Origin: Nostoc sp. 'Lobaria pulmonaria (5183) cyanobiont'
Lineage (GTDB): Bacteria > Cyanobacteriota > Cyanobacteriia > Cyanobacteriales > Nostocaceae
Direction: 5' to 3'
Length of the DNA stretch: 64,000 nt
Assembly: GCF_002949795.1 (NCBI RefSeq)
Contig: NZ_CP026692.1
Coordinates: 3,270,545-3,334,544 of the forward strand
The position numbers and the translations under genes were made by a program. The notes under the pieces were generated by a model that made no database searches, was not told the origin of the DNA, and worked only from the letters and a program-made list of their open reading frames with translations. This document shows, in pieces, positions 55,691-64,000 of the stretch; the stretch's first letter is position 1, and every line of letters starts with the position of its first letter.

Positions 55691-55815
55691 CTTTCTATAC
55701 AGAATTCTGATAGTTGATGACCGCGAAGACAATTGCGATTTATTAAGGCAGTTATTTAATACTATTGGTTTTGAAACTCTGACAGCAGCTAACGGCCAAG
55801 AAGCGATCGCATTAA
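55686..55815 (+). pseudogene. Response-regulator receiver-domain fragment
   Basis: FLYRILIVDDREDNCDLLRQ followed by LFNTIGFETLTAANGQEAIA is the first third of a CheY-type receiver, with the acidic pair DD. The phosphoacceptor Asp part and everything after is missing; the frame ends 50 bases later. It is a remnant of a hybrid kinase or regulator gene. Confidence 0.7.
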
Positions 55816-56378
55816 CAGGCTACGGGAAAACGATAAGCTGGAAAAGGCTGCCCGTGCTGTATTGAAGCATTTGGGGCACTGGAAGAGAAATTGTTGAGTG
55901 TTTTGGAGTCTGAACAATGGGAAAGAGATAACACCCTTAAAAATTTTGGCAATTTGGCATCCAATGTCTTTGGGTTGCAGTTTCAATGGAGATATCAACA
56001 CAACGGGACAGTGAAGAAGTTGTACGAGGGATGTGGCAAAACTTTCCGCTTCTGGTGTCCCGTGCTATGCCAGTTGTCAAATGAGCGCTGTAGAAAAGCT
56101 CTACATAATTGATACAGCGCTCAACAGAGTTCAGTTCCCGCTCTACAACTGGCTAGAAATGAACAAAACCAAATAAAACCTCAGAAGATGAAAAATGTAG
56201 ATAGCTGGCATTTCTCTAGGAGCGATCCGATCGCTAGCCTTTTTACGCTGGTACAGACTGTTAATTACCAGAAGCCCTTAATTTTTATATTTTTTTGATA
56301 AATTTATACTAGTATATTTCCGAAAAAATTATAGTATTAATTAAGACTAACTAATTACTAGTTTGTAATAGTCTATTT
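55816..56378. other. Mosaic non-coding stretch before the Ycf46 gene
   Basis: About 560 bases. A short frame RLRENDKLEKAARAVLKHLG (about 55820-55895) looks like part of a protein but has no start. Another short frame (55891-56112) is unsupported. The last 150 bases are AT-rich and include the Ycf46 gene promoter. Confidence 0.4.
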
Positions 56379-58016
56379 ATGAGCAATTTTTATCAACATG
56401 AAAAACCAGATGCAACTCATAGCAGCGAGAATCAGCAATACGCCACCTTAGTAGAACAACTTGATTTAATGATTCGAGCACGGTATCCCTTACTGTATGT
56501 GATTTCCGTTGAAGAAGAACCTGTGGAAGAAGTATTGCAGCAAGTTGCATTGCGTTCTGTGCCAAAACGACAAGTTTTATTTTGGGATATTGTCCGGGGT
56601 TGGAGTGACAATGGTGCAGATAAAGGTTCGGTGATGGCGGCATTAGGGCGAATTGGCAAAGCTGATGCTCAAACACCTGCAATGTTTGTACTGCGGGATT
56701 TGCATCCATTTGTGAAAAATCCGACTACGGAGAAGAATGCCCCAATTGTGCGGGAGTTGCGAAACTTGACGCGGGAGTTAAAGCGATCGCGTAAAATTAT
56801 CGTTACCACCAGCCATACTTTAGAACTTCCCGACGAGTTACTGCAAGAAGTGACTGTAGTGGATTTTCCCTTACCTAGCGTTGGCGAAATAGATAATTTA
56901 ATCCAACAGTTGGTAGTACCAGATAAATTAAATGTTTCTGGTTTATCGCGGGAACAGTTAGTTAAAGCCTGTCAAGGTTTAAGTCGCACCCGGATTTCGA
57001 GAGTATTGGCAAAAGCTTTAGCTGCTAAACAGCAGGTAAATGAGTCTGACATTGACGGCGTATTGGAAGAAAAAAAGCAAGCAATCCGCCAAACTGGAAT
57101 TCTAGAATTTTTCACACCGCAAGAATCACTCAAACGAGTTGGTGGATTAGATCAACTCAAACAGTGGGTACTAATGCGGCAAGATGCTTTTACCGAAGAA
57201 GCCAGACGCTACGGCATTCCTAACCCCAAAGGGATGTTACTTGTGGGCATTCAGGGAACAGGTAAATCCCTTTCAGCCAAGACAATTGCCCATGAATGGC
57301 GCTTACCTTTATTAAGATTAGATTCTGGGCGTTTATTTGGTGGGATTGTCGGCGAAAGCGAAAGCCGCGTCCGTCAAATGATTCAGCTAACCGAAGCAAT
57401 GGCACCGTGCGTTTTGTGGATTGATGAAATTGATAAAGCCTTTGGCAATATTACCAGTAGCATTGATGGGGATTCGGGGACATCGCGCCGGGTGTTTGGC
57501 AGTTTGATTACCTGGATGCAGGAGAAAACCGCGAGTGTGTTTATTGTTGCCACGGCAAATAATGTCAAAATATTACCAGCCGAGTTGTTGCGAAAAGGAA
57601 GATTTGATGAAATTTTCTTTTTGAATCTACCTACAGAAGCCGAACGCCAAGAGATTTTTAAAGTGCATTTGCAAAGGTTACGCCCGAATCGGCTGCGAGA
57701 ATTTAACTTAGCTTTGTTAGCCAAACAAAGTCTCAATTTTAGCGGTGCGGAAATTGAGCAGGTAATCGTTGATGCCATGCACCAAGCATTTTCCACAAGA
57801 ATTGAGGGACAGCGCCGAGACTTTAATACAGAGGATATTTTACAGGCTGTAGCGCAGACAGTGCCCTTAGCTGCGATCGCACATGAACAAATTGAAGCAT
57901 TAAAGCAATGGGCAGCACAAGCCGGTGCAAGAACCGCCTCCAATGATGTGCTGTTGGTAGAAGAATTAAAACAATACTCAACCGAACAAGGAATAGGCCC
58001 TTTAGAAGTCGATTAA
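56379..58016 (+). CDS. ycf46: AAA+ ATPase, Ycf46 family
   Basis: 545 residues. An N-terminal domain (about 20-250: LDLMIRARYPLLYVISVEEE, LFWDIVRGW, FVLRDLHPFV) precedes the AAA+ core with Walker A LVGIQGTGKSLSAKTIAHEW (about 288), Walker B PCVLWIDEIDKAFG (about 345), sensor 1 VFIVATANNV and the Arg finger region LLRKGRFDEIFF. This is the plastid-encoded Ycf46 family, whose Synechocystis member (slr0374) is linked with CO2 utilisation. The ycf35 gene follows 102 bp later, and these two are neighbours in other cyanobacteria. Confidence 0.9.
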   Translation: MSNFYQHEKPDATHSSENQQYATLVEQLDLMIRARYPLLYVISVEEEPVEEVLQQVALRSVPKRQVLFWDIVRGWSDNGADKGSVMAALGRIGKADAQTPAMFVLRDLHPFVKNPTTEKNAPIVRELRNLTRELKRSRKIIVTTSHTLELPDELLQEVTVVDFPLPSVGEIDNLIQQLVVPDKLNVSGLSREQLVKACQGLSRTRISRVLAKALAAKQQVNESDIDGVLEEKKQAIRQTGILEFFTPQESLKRVGGLDQLKQWVLMRQDAFTEEARRYGIPNPKGMLLVGIQGTGKSLSAKTIAHEWRLPLLRLDSGRLFGGIVGESESRVRQMIQLTEAMAPCVLWIDEIDKAFGNITSSIDGDSGTSRRVFGSLITWMQEKTASVFIVATANNVKILPAELLRKGRFDEIFFLNLPTEAERQEIFKVHLQRLRPNRLREFNLALLAKQSLNFSGAEIEQVIVDAMHQAFSTRIEGQRRDFNTEDILQAVAQTVPLAAIAHEQIEALKQWAAQAGARTASNDVLLVEELKQYSTEQGIGPLEVD

Positions 58017-58118
58017 AATAGGAATAGTTCGCGCAAAGGTTTTAAGAAAAACTCTCTGTGTCCTCTGTGATTCGTCATTTAATCCAAAATCCCAAATCTA
58101 AAATCCAAAATTGTTATT

Positions 58119-58493
58119 ATGTCTCATTTCACAACTATCAAAGTCCAAATCAAACACGGTGAAATTCTGCATCAAGTGTTGCAAGAATTAAACTATCAAG
58201 TTGAATGCAACACAAATGTACGCGGATATCGAGGCGATATGACTCAAGCCGAGTATGTAATTCGCCAGAAGAATGGTTATGATTTAGGTTTTCGCCGCAG
58301 TGGTGAAAATTACGAAATAGTTGCAGACTTTTGGGGAGCAAAAATTAATCAACAGCAGTTTGTTAACTCCATCAGCCAAAAATATGCTCCTAAAACCTTG
58401 ATGGCAACGGTGCAAGAACAAGGCTTTAATGTGGAGGACGAAGAAGTATTAGAAGATGGAACTGTGCGGGTAGTTGTAGGGCGTTGGGTGTAG
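58119..58493 (+). CDS. ycf35: Ycf35 / DUF1257 family protein
   Basis: 124 residues. MSHFTTIKVQIKHGEILHQV, YQVECNTNVRGYRGDMTQAE, YVIRQKNGYDLGFRRSGENY and the Trp in VADFWGAKI are characteristic of DUF1257/Ycf35. Function unknown; conserved in cyanobacteria and red-algal plastids. Follows the Ycf46 gene, with a copy of the aatccaaaat repeat in between (58083-58116). Confidence 0.92.
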   Translation: MSHFTTIKVQIKHGEILHQVLQELNYQVECNTNVRGYRGDMTQAEYVIRQKNGYDLGFRRSGENYEIVADFWGAKINQQQFVNSISQKYAPKTLMATVQEQGFNVEDEEVLEDGTVRVVVGRWV

Positions 58494-58573
58494 AACGATC
58501 AAAGAATTGGGTGGCAATTGCATCACTTTTTGATTGCCACTCATTTTTGTTCAATTTATCTTTCAGACTTACT

Positions 58574-59752
58574 TTATCCAACTCCCCAGACTTTAATCTC
58601 GTGCAGGCTGCTACTGACAATTATTTGTTTATTTAGGTCAAAAGCTAGTCCATGAATATAGTATGAATGCCCTTCTATACTGCGTTGAAGTTCGCCAGTT
58701 TGCAAATTCCACACTTTTAATGTTCCTGTTCTACTGCCAGAGACAAGAGTGCATCCATCTGAACTGATAGCTAGACAACGAATATTTTGTGGATGCTCAT
58801 TGAGGGTAAGTTTAAGGCGTCCTGTCTGCAAATCACGCAATTTAATTTTATCATAATTACTACTAATAACAGTTCCTTTTTCAAAACTGATAGCTAGATA
58901 ATTAACTCCTTGTGGTTCTTCTAAGGTACGCAAAAGTTCACCTGTTTCCCAATTCCACATTTTTATGGTGTTATCACCACCACTAACAAGAGTTTTCCCA
59001 TCCGGGCTAATAACAACTGTAACCGACCCTGAATGACCTTCGAGAACGCGTTGAAGTTGATTTGTCCGCCAATTCCATACTTTAATCAATCCTCCACCGC
59101 AACCAACAATAATTGTCTCCCCATCTGAACAGATAGCTATAGAATTAATGCCCAATGAATACTCTTTTATCGGAGAACTTATAATCTCTCCTGTCTGCCA
59201 ATCCCAAGCTTTAATTCGAGCATCTTTCCAACTCCCACCTATGATTGTTTGTCCATCTAAAGTGAAATAAAAAAAATTGACTTCATCTGAATGTCCTTGT
59301 AGACTTCGTGTTTGGATCGTTCCTGTCTGCCAATCCCAAATTTGAATCACTCCATAACCGCCAACAAAAATTCTTTGCCCATCGGGACTAATGGGAAGAG
59401 AAATAACTGTTCCATATCTTTCAAGAGTACTAAGACACTTTATTAGTTGCCAGTGATTAAAACCTTGTAAAGCCTGCTTGACTTCTGGCTCTGTCCTTTG
59501 TCGCAGTAGCAGATAAGCCGCTATTTTTATTGTTTCCGATTCATCCATTAAACCTTGAATCACTAAGTCTAAACCTGCTTCACCATAATTTATCGCCTCT
59601 TTTAATGCTGCAACTTGCACTTCCACAAATGGATTCGCCAAGCGGCTTTTTACTCCTTCTATTCCCCCTCAAATAACACTACCAATAGGGGCAGAATTTT
59701 GAGTGCCTAAAACAACATCATATTTTCTAGGTTGATTGGGATTTTCTGGCAT
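58574..59752 (-). pseudogene. Tag-HEAT-WD40 protein with an in-frame stop in the tag
   Basis: From ATG 59752 the sequence reads MPENPNQPRKYDVVLGTQNS and APIGSVI, then TGA at 59671-59669, then GGIEGVKSRLANPFVEVQVA in the same frame. The paralogues have VVLGG at that point, so the TGA replaces one codon (usually Leu). Downstream a HEAT-like part (VQVAALKEAINYGEAGLDLV, about 40-105) and about six WD40 repeats (SISGDNTIKMWNWETGELLR type units) are open for 355 codons. Translation could restart at an internal TTG (59641), so the WD40 part might still be made. Confidence 0.75.
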
Positions 59753-59836
59753 AATTCTCTTCCTCGACTCTAATACCAGTATTCCCAATTAAGGAAATGC
59801 GATCGCACTTATTTGGAATCGCACCTATCCTTTATT

Positions 59837-61138
59837 CTATGGAACTCGCCATACTTGAATTAATTTCCTAATGTAAGTGACAATAGTCTGTCCATCTGGG
59901 CTAATAGCAACACTTTTTCCATAAGAAGAAAGTTTAGCAAGCCGTTCTTGTGTCTGCAAGTTCCAGATATCAACATCACCACCACAATTAACAAATATTT
60001 TTCCATCAGAATTGAAAGTGAAAAAGTTTAATTGGCCACTATTAGGAAATAAAGTATGAACTTCTTTACCAGTTCTCAAATCCCATATTCTAATGCGTGT
60101 TGGCAAATGATTATCGCCAGTTATTAAGGTTTGTCCATTGGGACTAATTGCTAATGAGACAACGCCATAAGGGTGCCTATTTATAGACTCATGCCCTACT
60201 AAGGTGTAAATCTCACTTCCCGTTATTAAATTCCATAGTTTAATAGTCTCATCTAAACTAGCGCTTGCTAAAATTTTTGCATCTATATTGATCGCAAGGG
60301 AAGTTATATTTTTTGAGTGTCCTTTGATAGTGTAAATATTTTGTTTTGTTTCTAAATCCCAGACGATAATATTACCAGCTTCATTACCGCTAGCTAATAT
60401 TTTGCCATCAGAACTGAGAGCAATAGCTGTAAGAGTATTACGCTTTCGAGTTCCCGACTCCCACAATGGTTGTCCGCTAATAACATGACTTAATTGCTCA
60501 GTATTGAAATTCCAGATTTCAGTTCTAATAGTACTGTCATACTGAGAACCACCTATTGCTAAAGTTTGAGCATCGGAACTGAAAGTTAAATGTTTTGGAT
60601 AGTCTTTTACTCTCGTACCAAATATTTTACTGATGGTGCGAAGACTTTTTCCTGTCTTTAAATCCCACTTTTTAAAGTCTATATAAGTCCCACCAACAAT
60701 ACTGCCATCTCTTTGAGGTTCTTCAAAAGAACTACCGCCAGCATCGCAACAGACTAGGGTTTTGCCGTCGGGATGAATAGCGATCGCAGCATCATTCCTA
60801 TTAAGCTCAATTGTGTAAACACACTCAAAAAAACGATAGGGATTAAATTCTAAGATTGCCTGTTTTACTTTTAATTCTGAGATATCCCGCAATAATTTAT
60901 ATGCTGCTAGCTGTACCCGTTGTGATCGGTCTTTTAAAGCCTGAATTACTAAATCCCAGCCTTCCTGTCTATGGTTAATGAGTTGCAAAACCGCTAAAAG
61001 GCGGTAATTTTCATCACTGCTAGCGAAACGTTGTTTTGCGCCTTCCAATCCGCCTAAAACTACACCATCGACTGGCGGAGGATTTTTTCCGCCAAGCACA
61101 GCATCATATTCTGTTGGTTGATTGGTATTATCTGGCAT
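59837..61138 (-). CDS. Tag-HEAT-WD40 repeat protein
   Basis: 433 residues. The N-terminal tag NQPTEYDAVLGGKNPPPVDG then VVLGGLEGAKQRF is followed by a HEAT-like helical pair (LVIQALKDRSQRVQLAAYKL) and, from about residue 110, about six WD40 repeats (for example KILASASLDETIKLWNLITG and VDIWNLQTQERLAKL). WD40 propellers serve as protein-binding scaffolds. The tag resembles those of the two flanking genes. No enzymatic domain. Presumably cytoplasmic. It lies 38 bases downstream of the GUN4 gene stop. Confidence 0.85.
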   Translation of the reverse strand: MPDNTNQPTEYDAVLGGKNPPPVDGVVLGGLEGAKQRFASSDENYRLLAVLQLINHRQEGWDLVIQALKDRSQRVQLAAYKLLRDISELKVKQAILEFNPYRFFECVYTIELNRNDAAIAIHPDGKTLVCCDAGGSSFEEPQRDGSIVGGTYIDFKKWDLKTGKSLRTISKIFGTRVKDYPKHLTFSSDAQTLAIGGSQYDSTIRTEIWNFNTEQLSHVISGQPLWESGTRKRNTLTAIALSSDGKILASGNEAGNIIVWDLETKQNIYTIKGHSKNITSLAINIDAKILASASLDETIKLWNLITGSEIYTLVGHESINRHPYGVVSLAISPNGQTLITGDNHLPTRIRIWDLRTGKEVHTLFPNSGQLNFFTFNSDGKIFVNCGGDVDIWNLQTQERLAKLSSYGKSVAISPDGQTIVTYIRKLIQVWRVP

Positions 61139-61175
61139 CGCTTTTTACCTGTGGCTAATACCAGTGTTCCCAAAT

Positions 61176-61964
61176 TTAGGTTATTTTGCAGTTTGCTAAT
61201 TTCTCTGCGATCGCAGACAGAGTTCTGCAACCCGTCCAAAAGTCGCCTAACCCCCAACCAATAAATGCACCGCCACGGGGTAAGTTTCCTACAGGCGCAC
61301 TCAAATTGAATTTCAAGTCATTCCAATAGCACCAAGTACCTTGAGAAAACCATCCCACACCTTTACCAAAGCGACACCATGCTTCCCAGTCGGGATTCGA
61401 TGTACCGCCAACGATTTGCCAGATATGGGTTTGGACAACAAAGCCAAAGCGTCCGTTGCTATATTTTTGCCAGAGAGTTTCAATGGTGCTTAAGTCTTCA
61501 CAAGGAAATTTTTCGATGTCTGATGGATCTAAAAATCCTTGTGCTTTGCGATCGCATACCCGCAGCATTATATTAGCAGTGTCTTGGTCTGCATCTTCCC
61601 ACTTTTCGGAAGCGAGGAAATTTTGCAAACGACTGTAGTTTAAATCAACCGCAGAGATTAATGGTATTTCCCTGTCTAGATGGGACTGTACTTTTGCTAA
61701 TGCTTGTTGTCCCAGCAGTGACGATACTGTAAATTGCAACTTTTCAGATTCAGTATTTACAATCTCAAACACCAACTTAGTACCGGCTTCGCCATACTTT
61801 AGGGCTTCTGCAACGGCGACAATTTGTTGTTCTGGAGATGTGGCGTCGGTCAACCGTCGTTTAACACCTTCCAGACCTCCTAAAACCACACCATGTTTTG
61901 GGGGTGGTACTTGTCCGCCAAGCACAGCATCATATTCTCTTGGTTGATTGTAATTTTCTGACAT
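61176..61964 (-). CDS. Tag-HEAT-GUN4 domain protein
   Basis: 262 residues. The tag NQPREYDAVLGGQVPPPKHG then VVLGGLEGVKRRL (5-38), a HEAT-like part (EQQIVAVAEALKYGEAGTKL to about 105) and GUN4 (about 108-250) with LNYSRLQNFLASEKWEDADQ, FPCEDLSTIETLWQKYSNGR, FGFVVQTHIWQ and GVGWFSQGTWCYWNDLKFNL. The ALGxLPR-like loop is NLPRGGAFIGWGLGD. Canonical GUN4 binds porphyrins and stimulates Mg-chelatase. This protein is not the housekeeping GUN4 because of the added tag. A porphyrin-sensing or signalling role is inferred. Confidence 0.9.
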   Translation of the reverse strand: MSENYNQPREYDAVLGGQVPPPKHGVVLGGLEGVKRRLTDATSPEQQIVAVAEALKYGEAGTKLVFEIVNTESEKLQFTVSSLLGQQALAKVQSHLDREIPLISAVDLNYSRLQNFLASEKWEDADQDTANIMLRVCDRKAQGFLDPSDIEKFPCEDLSTIETLWQKYSNGRFGFVVQTHIWQIVGGTSNPDWEAWCRFGKGVGWFSQGTWCYWNDLKFNLSAPVGNLPRGGAFIGWGLGDFWTGCRTLSAIAEKLANCKIT

Positions 61965-62100
61965 TGCCGTTTTTATTTAGAAAAGGCTTGCAATTTATCA
62001 ATACACCCCTGCTTCACTCCCAATCACTTGAGTTAGGCGATCGCAATTTTCACTAAAATATTCTGAGCATATGGGTTAATTTCCCCATTCAAAATAATTT

Positions 62101-64000
62101 TTACTCAATTTTCTGTACTCCCCATATATTAATAGTACCCCCCTTGCCACTAACAAGAATCTGCCCATTTTGGCTGATAGCTAGTACATTACTATGATAA
62201 GAAAATGAGTGTTTTCTTAACGAGCGAATTAGTTCTCCTGTATTCAAATTCCAGATTTGGATGCTTTGGTCTTTACTACCAACAAATAGCGCTTCTCCAT
62301 CAGGGCTAATGGTAAGGCAATTTATTTGTCCTGGAAAAGTACGAATTTCTTTTCCTGTTTGTAGAGCGCGTACTTCAATAGTTTTACGATTATAATCACC
62401 ACTAATTAAATATTTTCCATTAGGACTAATCTTTACATATTCTACAGGTAACTCTGTTAATGCATAAATTTCTTCTGCTGTTTCTAAATTCCATACTTGC
62501 AATACTGGATAAAGCCGCTCAGTACAACTAACTAATTTTTTCTTATCTAAACTGATAGCTAGGCTGAAAACTCCATTTCTAGAATAATCTGAGTATGCCT
62601 TCTGTTGTAAAGTATAAATCTCTTCTTTTGTTTCTAAATTCCATATTTTAATATTACCATCTAGATCTCCACTAGCTAAAATTTTCCCATCATAGCTAAT
62701 ATCTAAAGAAAAAATTCTGTTGGAATGACCAACGAGAGTACTTATTTCTTGCCTATCTTTTACATCCCAAATTTTGATAGTTTTATCGCTACCAGCACTC
62801 AACAAAATACTGCCATCCTGGTTAGTAACTACACAATGAACTGGAGATGAATGTCCATAGAGACTAGAAATTTTCTCCCCTGTTTTAGAATCCCATAACT
62901 TAATAGTTGCATCAAGACCTCCGCAACTGTAAATAGTTAATCCATCAGGACTGAGAGCTAGAGAACTAATTGAACCTAAATGTCCTACTACTGAGAATGT
63001 GTCGATGACCTGTCCTGTATGTAAATCCCATGTGTTCACCATATGATCGCTGATAGTAATAAAATTTTGCCCATTCTCAGTTATTAATAAAGAGAAATCT
63101 GTTTCACAATTTTCTTGATATGTACCTAGTTGGTGACCTGTATTTAAGTTCCAATTAACAATAACTTTATCTGTACTGTAACTGAGAATTGTTTGCCAAT
63201 CGTCACTAATAGCAGCAGAAACGATGCGGCGTTTATGACCTATGAAACTATTAAGTAATTTTCCTGTTTCTAAATACCATATTTTTATCGTTTTATCTCC
63301 ACAGCTAACAATAGTTTTATTATCGGGACTAATAGCAAGAAAACAAACACTTTGTACATGACCTTCAAGCGTCTTAATTTCTTTTACTGTATTCAAATCC
63401 CATACTCGGATGCGGTTATCAAAACTACCTCCTGCCAATATTTTTCCATTTGAACTAAGAGCTATACAACTAAGCTTTCCACAATAAACTTTTAGATTTA
63501 GGATTAGCTGTTTTGTCTTTAAATCCCATATATCAATACTTTTGTTTTTGACACCAACAACAGTCTGCCAGTCTGAACTAACGATTATAGAAGTAGGATG
63601 TCGTGAATCTTTTGGTTTAAGAGTTTGAATAAGTTGACCTGTTTTTAAATTCCAAAGTTGCATTTGACCATATTCATAAAAAGCACTCAAAAGAGTTTCT
63701 CCATCAGGGCTAATACTCACATATCTAGGTCCAGGACTTGACAAGGAAAAAATTTGTTTTCCTGTTTTTAAATTCCAAACTTTAATACTATCTGCACCAG
63801 TTACTAAAATTTGGCTATCTGGGCTAACTACACTGCAACATACTGAAGATGAATGTCCGATTGTGGTGCGTAAGTATTCAAAAAATTGCCAGGGTTTGTA
63901 TTGAAGTAGTAGCTCTTTGACATTTTCTTCCTCTCTTGATAACAAAAGAGAGTATGCTTTATTCTGAACCTGTTCTGATTCATCTTTTAAAGCATGAATC
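62101..64000 (-). CDS. HEAT-WD40 repeat protein, N-terminus beyond the right edge
   Basis: The frame stays open to the last base; an internal TTG at 63945 is not the start because IHALKDESEQVQNKAYSLLL continues upstream, matching the HEAT part of the neighbours (VIQALKDRSQRVQLAAYKLL). About 630 codons are seen. Downstream are roughly thirteen WD40 repeats (for example TIKIWDVKDRQEISTLVGHS, GNIKIWNLETKEEIYTL, QSIQIWNLNTGELIRSL), enough for two propellers. A protein-interaction scaffold. The N-terminal tag, if present, lies outside the window. Confidence 0.85.
   Translation of the reverse strand, partial: IHALKDESEQVQNKAYSLLLSREEENVKELLLQYKPWQFFEYLRTTIGHSSSVCCSVVSPDSQILVTGADSIKVWNLKTGKQIFSLSSPGPRYVSISPDGETLLSAFYEYGQMQLWNLKTGQLIQTLKPKDSRHPTSIIVSSDWQTVVGVKNKSIDIWDLKTKQLILNLKVYCGKLSCIALSSNGKILAGGSFDNRIRVWDLNTVKEIKTLEGHVQSVCFLAISPDNKTIVSCGDKTIKIWYLETGKLLNSFIGHKRRIVSAAISDDWQTILSYSTDKVIVNWNLNTGHQLGTYQENCETDFSLLITENGQNFITISDHMVNTWDLHTGQVIDTFSVVGHLGSISSLALSPDGLTIYSCGGLDATIKLWDSKTGEKISSLYGHSSPVHCVVTNQDGSILLSAGSDKTIKIWDVKDRQEISTLVGHSNRIFSLDISYDGKILASGDLDGNIKIWNLETKEEIYTLQQKAYSDYSRNGVFSLAISLDKKKLVSCTERLYPVLQVWNLETAEEIYALTELPVEYVKISPNGKYLISGDYNRKTIEVRALQTGKEIRTFPGQINCLTISPDGEALFVGSKDQSIQIWNLNTGELIRSLRKHSFSYHSNVLAISQNGQILVSGKGGTINIWGVQKIE

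Noticed and set aside
1..64000. tRNA, rRNA, tmRNA or riboswitch genes
   Set aside because: I looked for T-loop strings (ggttcraatcc) and known conserved boxes on both strands and found none convincing.

Overview
The window is chromosomal DNA from a filamentous heterocyst-type cyanobacterium, most probably Nostoc or a close relative. The evidence is the high density of GCGATCGC (HIP1) octamers, the dispersed short repeats and foldback elements typical of Nostocaceae, a dapF-hfq pair, Ycf46 and Ycf35 homologues, a CyaB-type GAF-GAF-PAS adenylate cyclase, a PatA-like response regulator, and a complete mycosporine-like amino acid (MAA) gene set. No rRNA, tRNA or CRISPR array was seen, and no complete insertion sequence other than one REP-associated tyrosine transposase.

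Layout. 1-7.7 kb is accessory: the end of an alpha/beta hydrolase, an alpha/beta hydrolase fused to an AAA_35 NTPase, a RAYT transposase, an AAA_35-TM-GUN4 fusion, a 21-bp minisatellite and a DUF433/DUF5615 toxin-antitoxin-like pair. 7.7-18.7 kb mixes housekeeping and transport genes (sugar-type ABC ATPase, FAD monooxygenase, ssb, a double-ATPase peptide/nickel ABC protein, ureE-ureF-ureG, cupin) with a patch of decayed LysR, NmrA and SDR genes and a dead Uma2 gene. 19-24.4 kb holds two adjacent histidine kinases, the larger with a degenerate ATP-binding domain, and a Uma2 gene. 24.8-28.9 kb carries an alkylation-repair pair (ada and an AlkA-like glycosylase), a DMT permease, dapF and hfq. 28.9-30.6 kb is a relic-rich stretch with a foldback element, two broken small genes and one intact small protein that may have a Cas2/SinR-like fold. 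30.8-42.1 kb has a KefB/CPA2 antiporter, a 42-bp minisatellite, an SDR, a secreted protein, an adenylate cyclase, a PATAN-REC response regulator and a small membrane protein.

The most notable region is 43.4-54.3 kb. mysA, mysB, mysC and mysD lie in one direction behind a long leader containing a diverged tandem duplication. They are followed by a GT4 glycosyltransferase, a core-2/I-branching (GT14-like) glycosyltransferase, a phytanoyl-CoA-dioxygenase-like Fe/2OG enzyme and an MFS permease. Taken together these could build, tailor, glycosylate and export an MAA. mysABCD is firm; the tailoring role of the neighbours is inference.

54.4-58.5 kb holds a pirin, a mosaic of gene fragments, a Ycf46 AAA protein and Ycf35. 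58.5-64 kb is an array of four related genes on the minus strand. They share a HEAT-like module, and three also share an N-terminal tag (NQPxxYDxVLG). The C-terminal module changes from gene to gene: WD40, WD40, GUN4, WD40. The first WD40 gene has an in-frame stop in its tag, and the last gene runs off the right edge.
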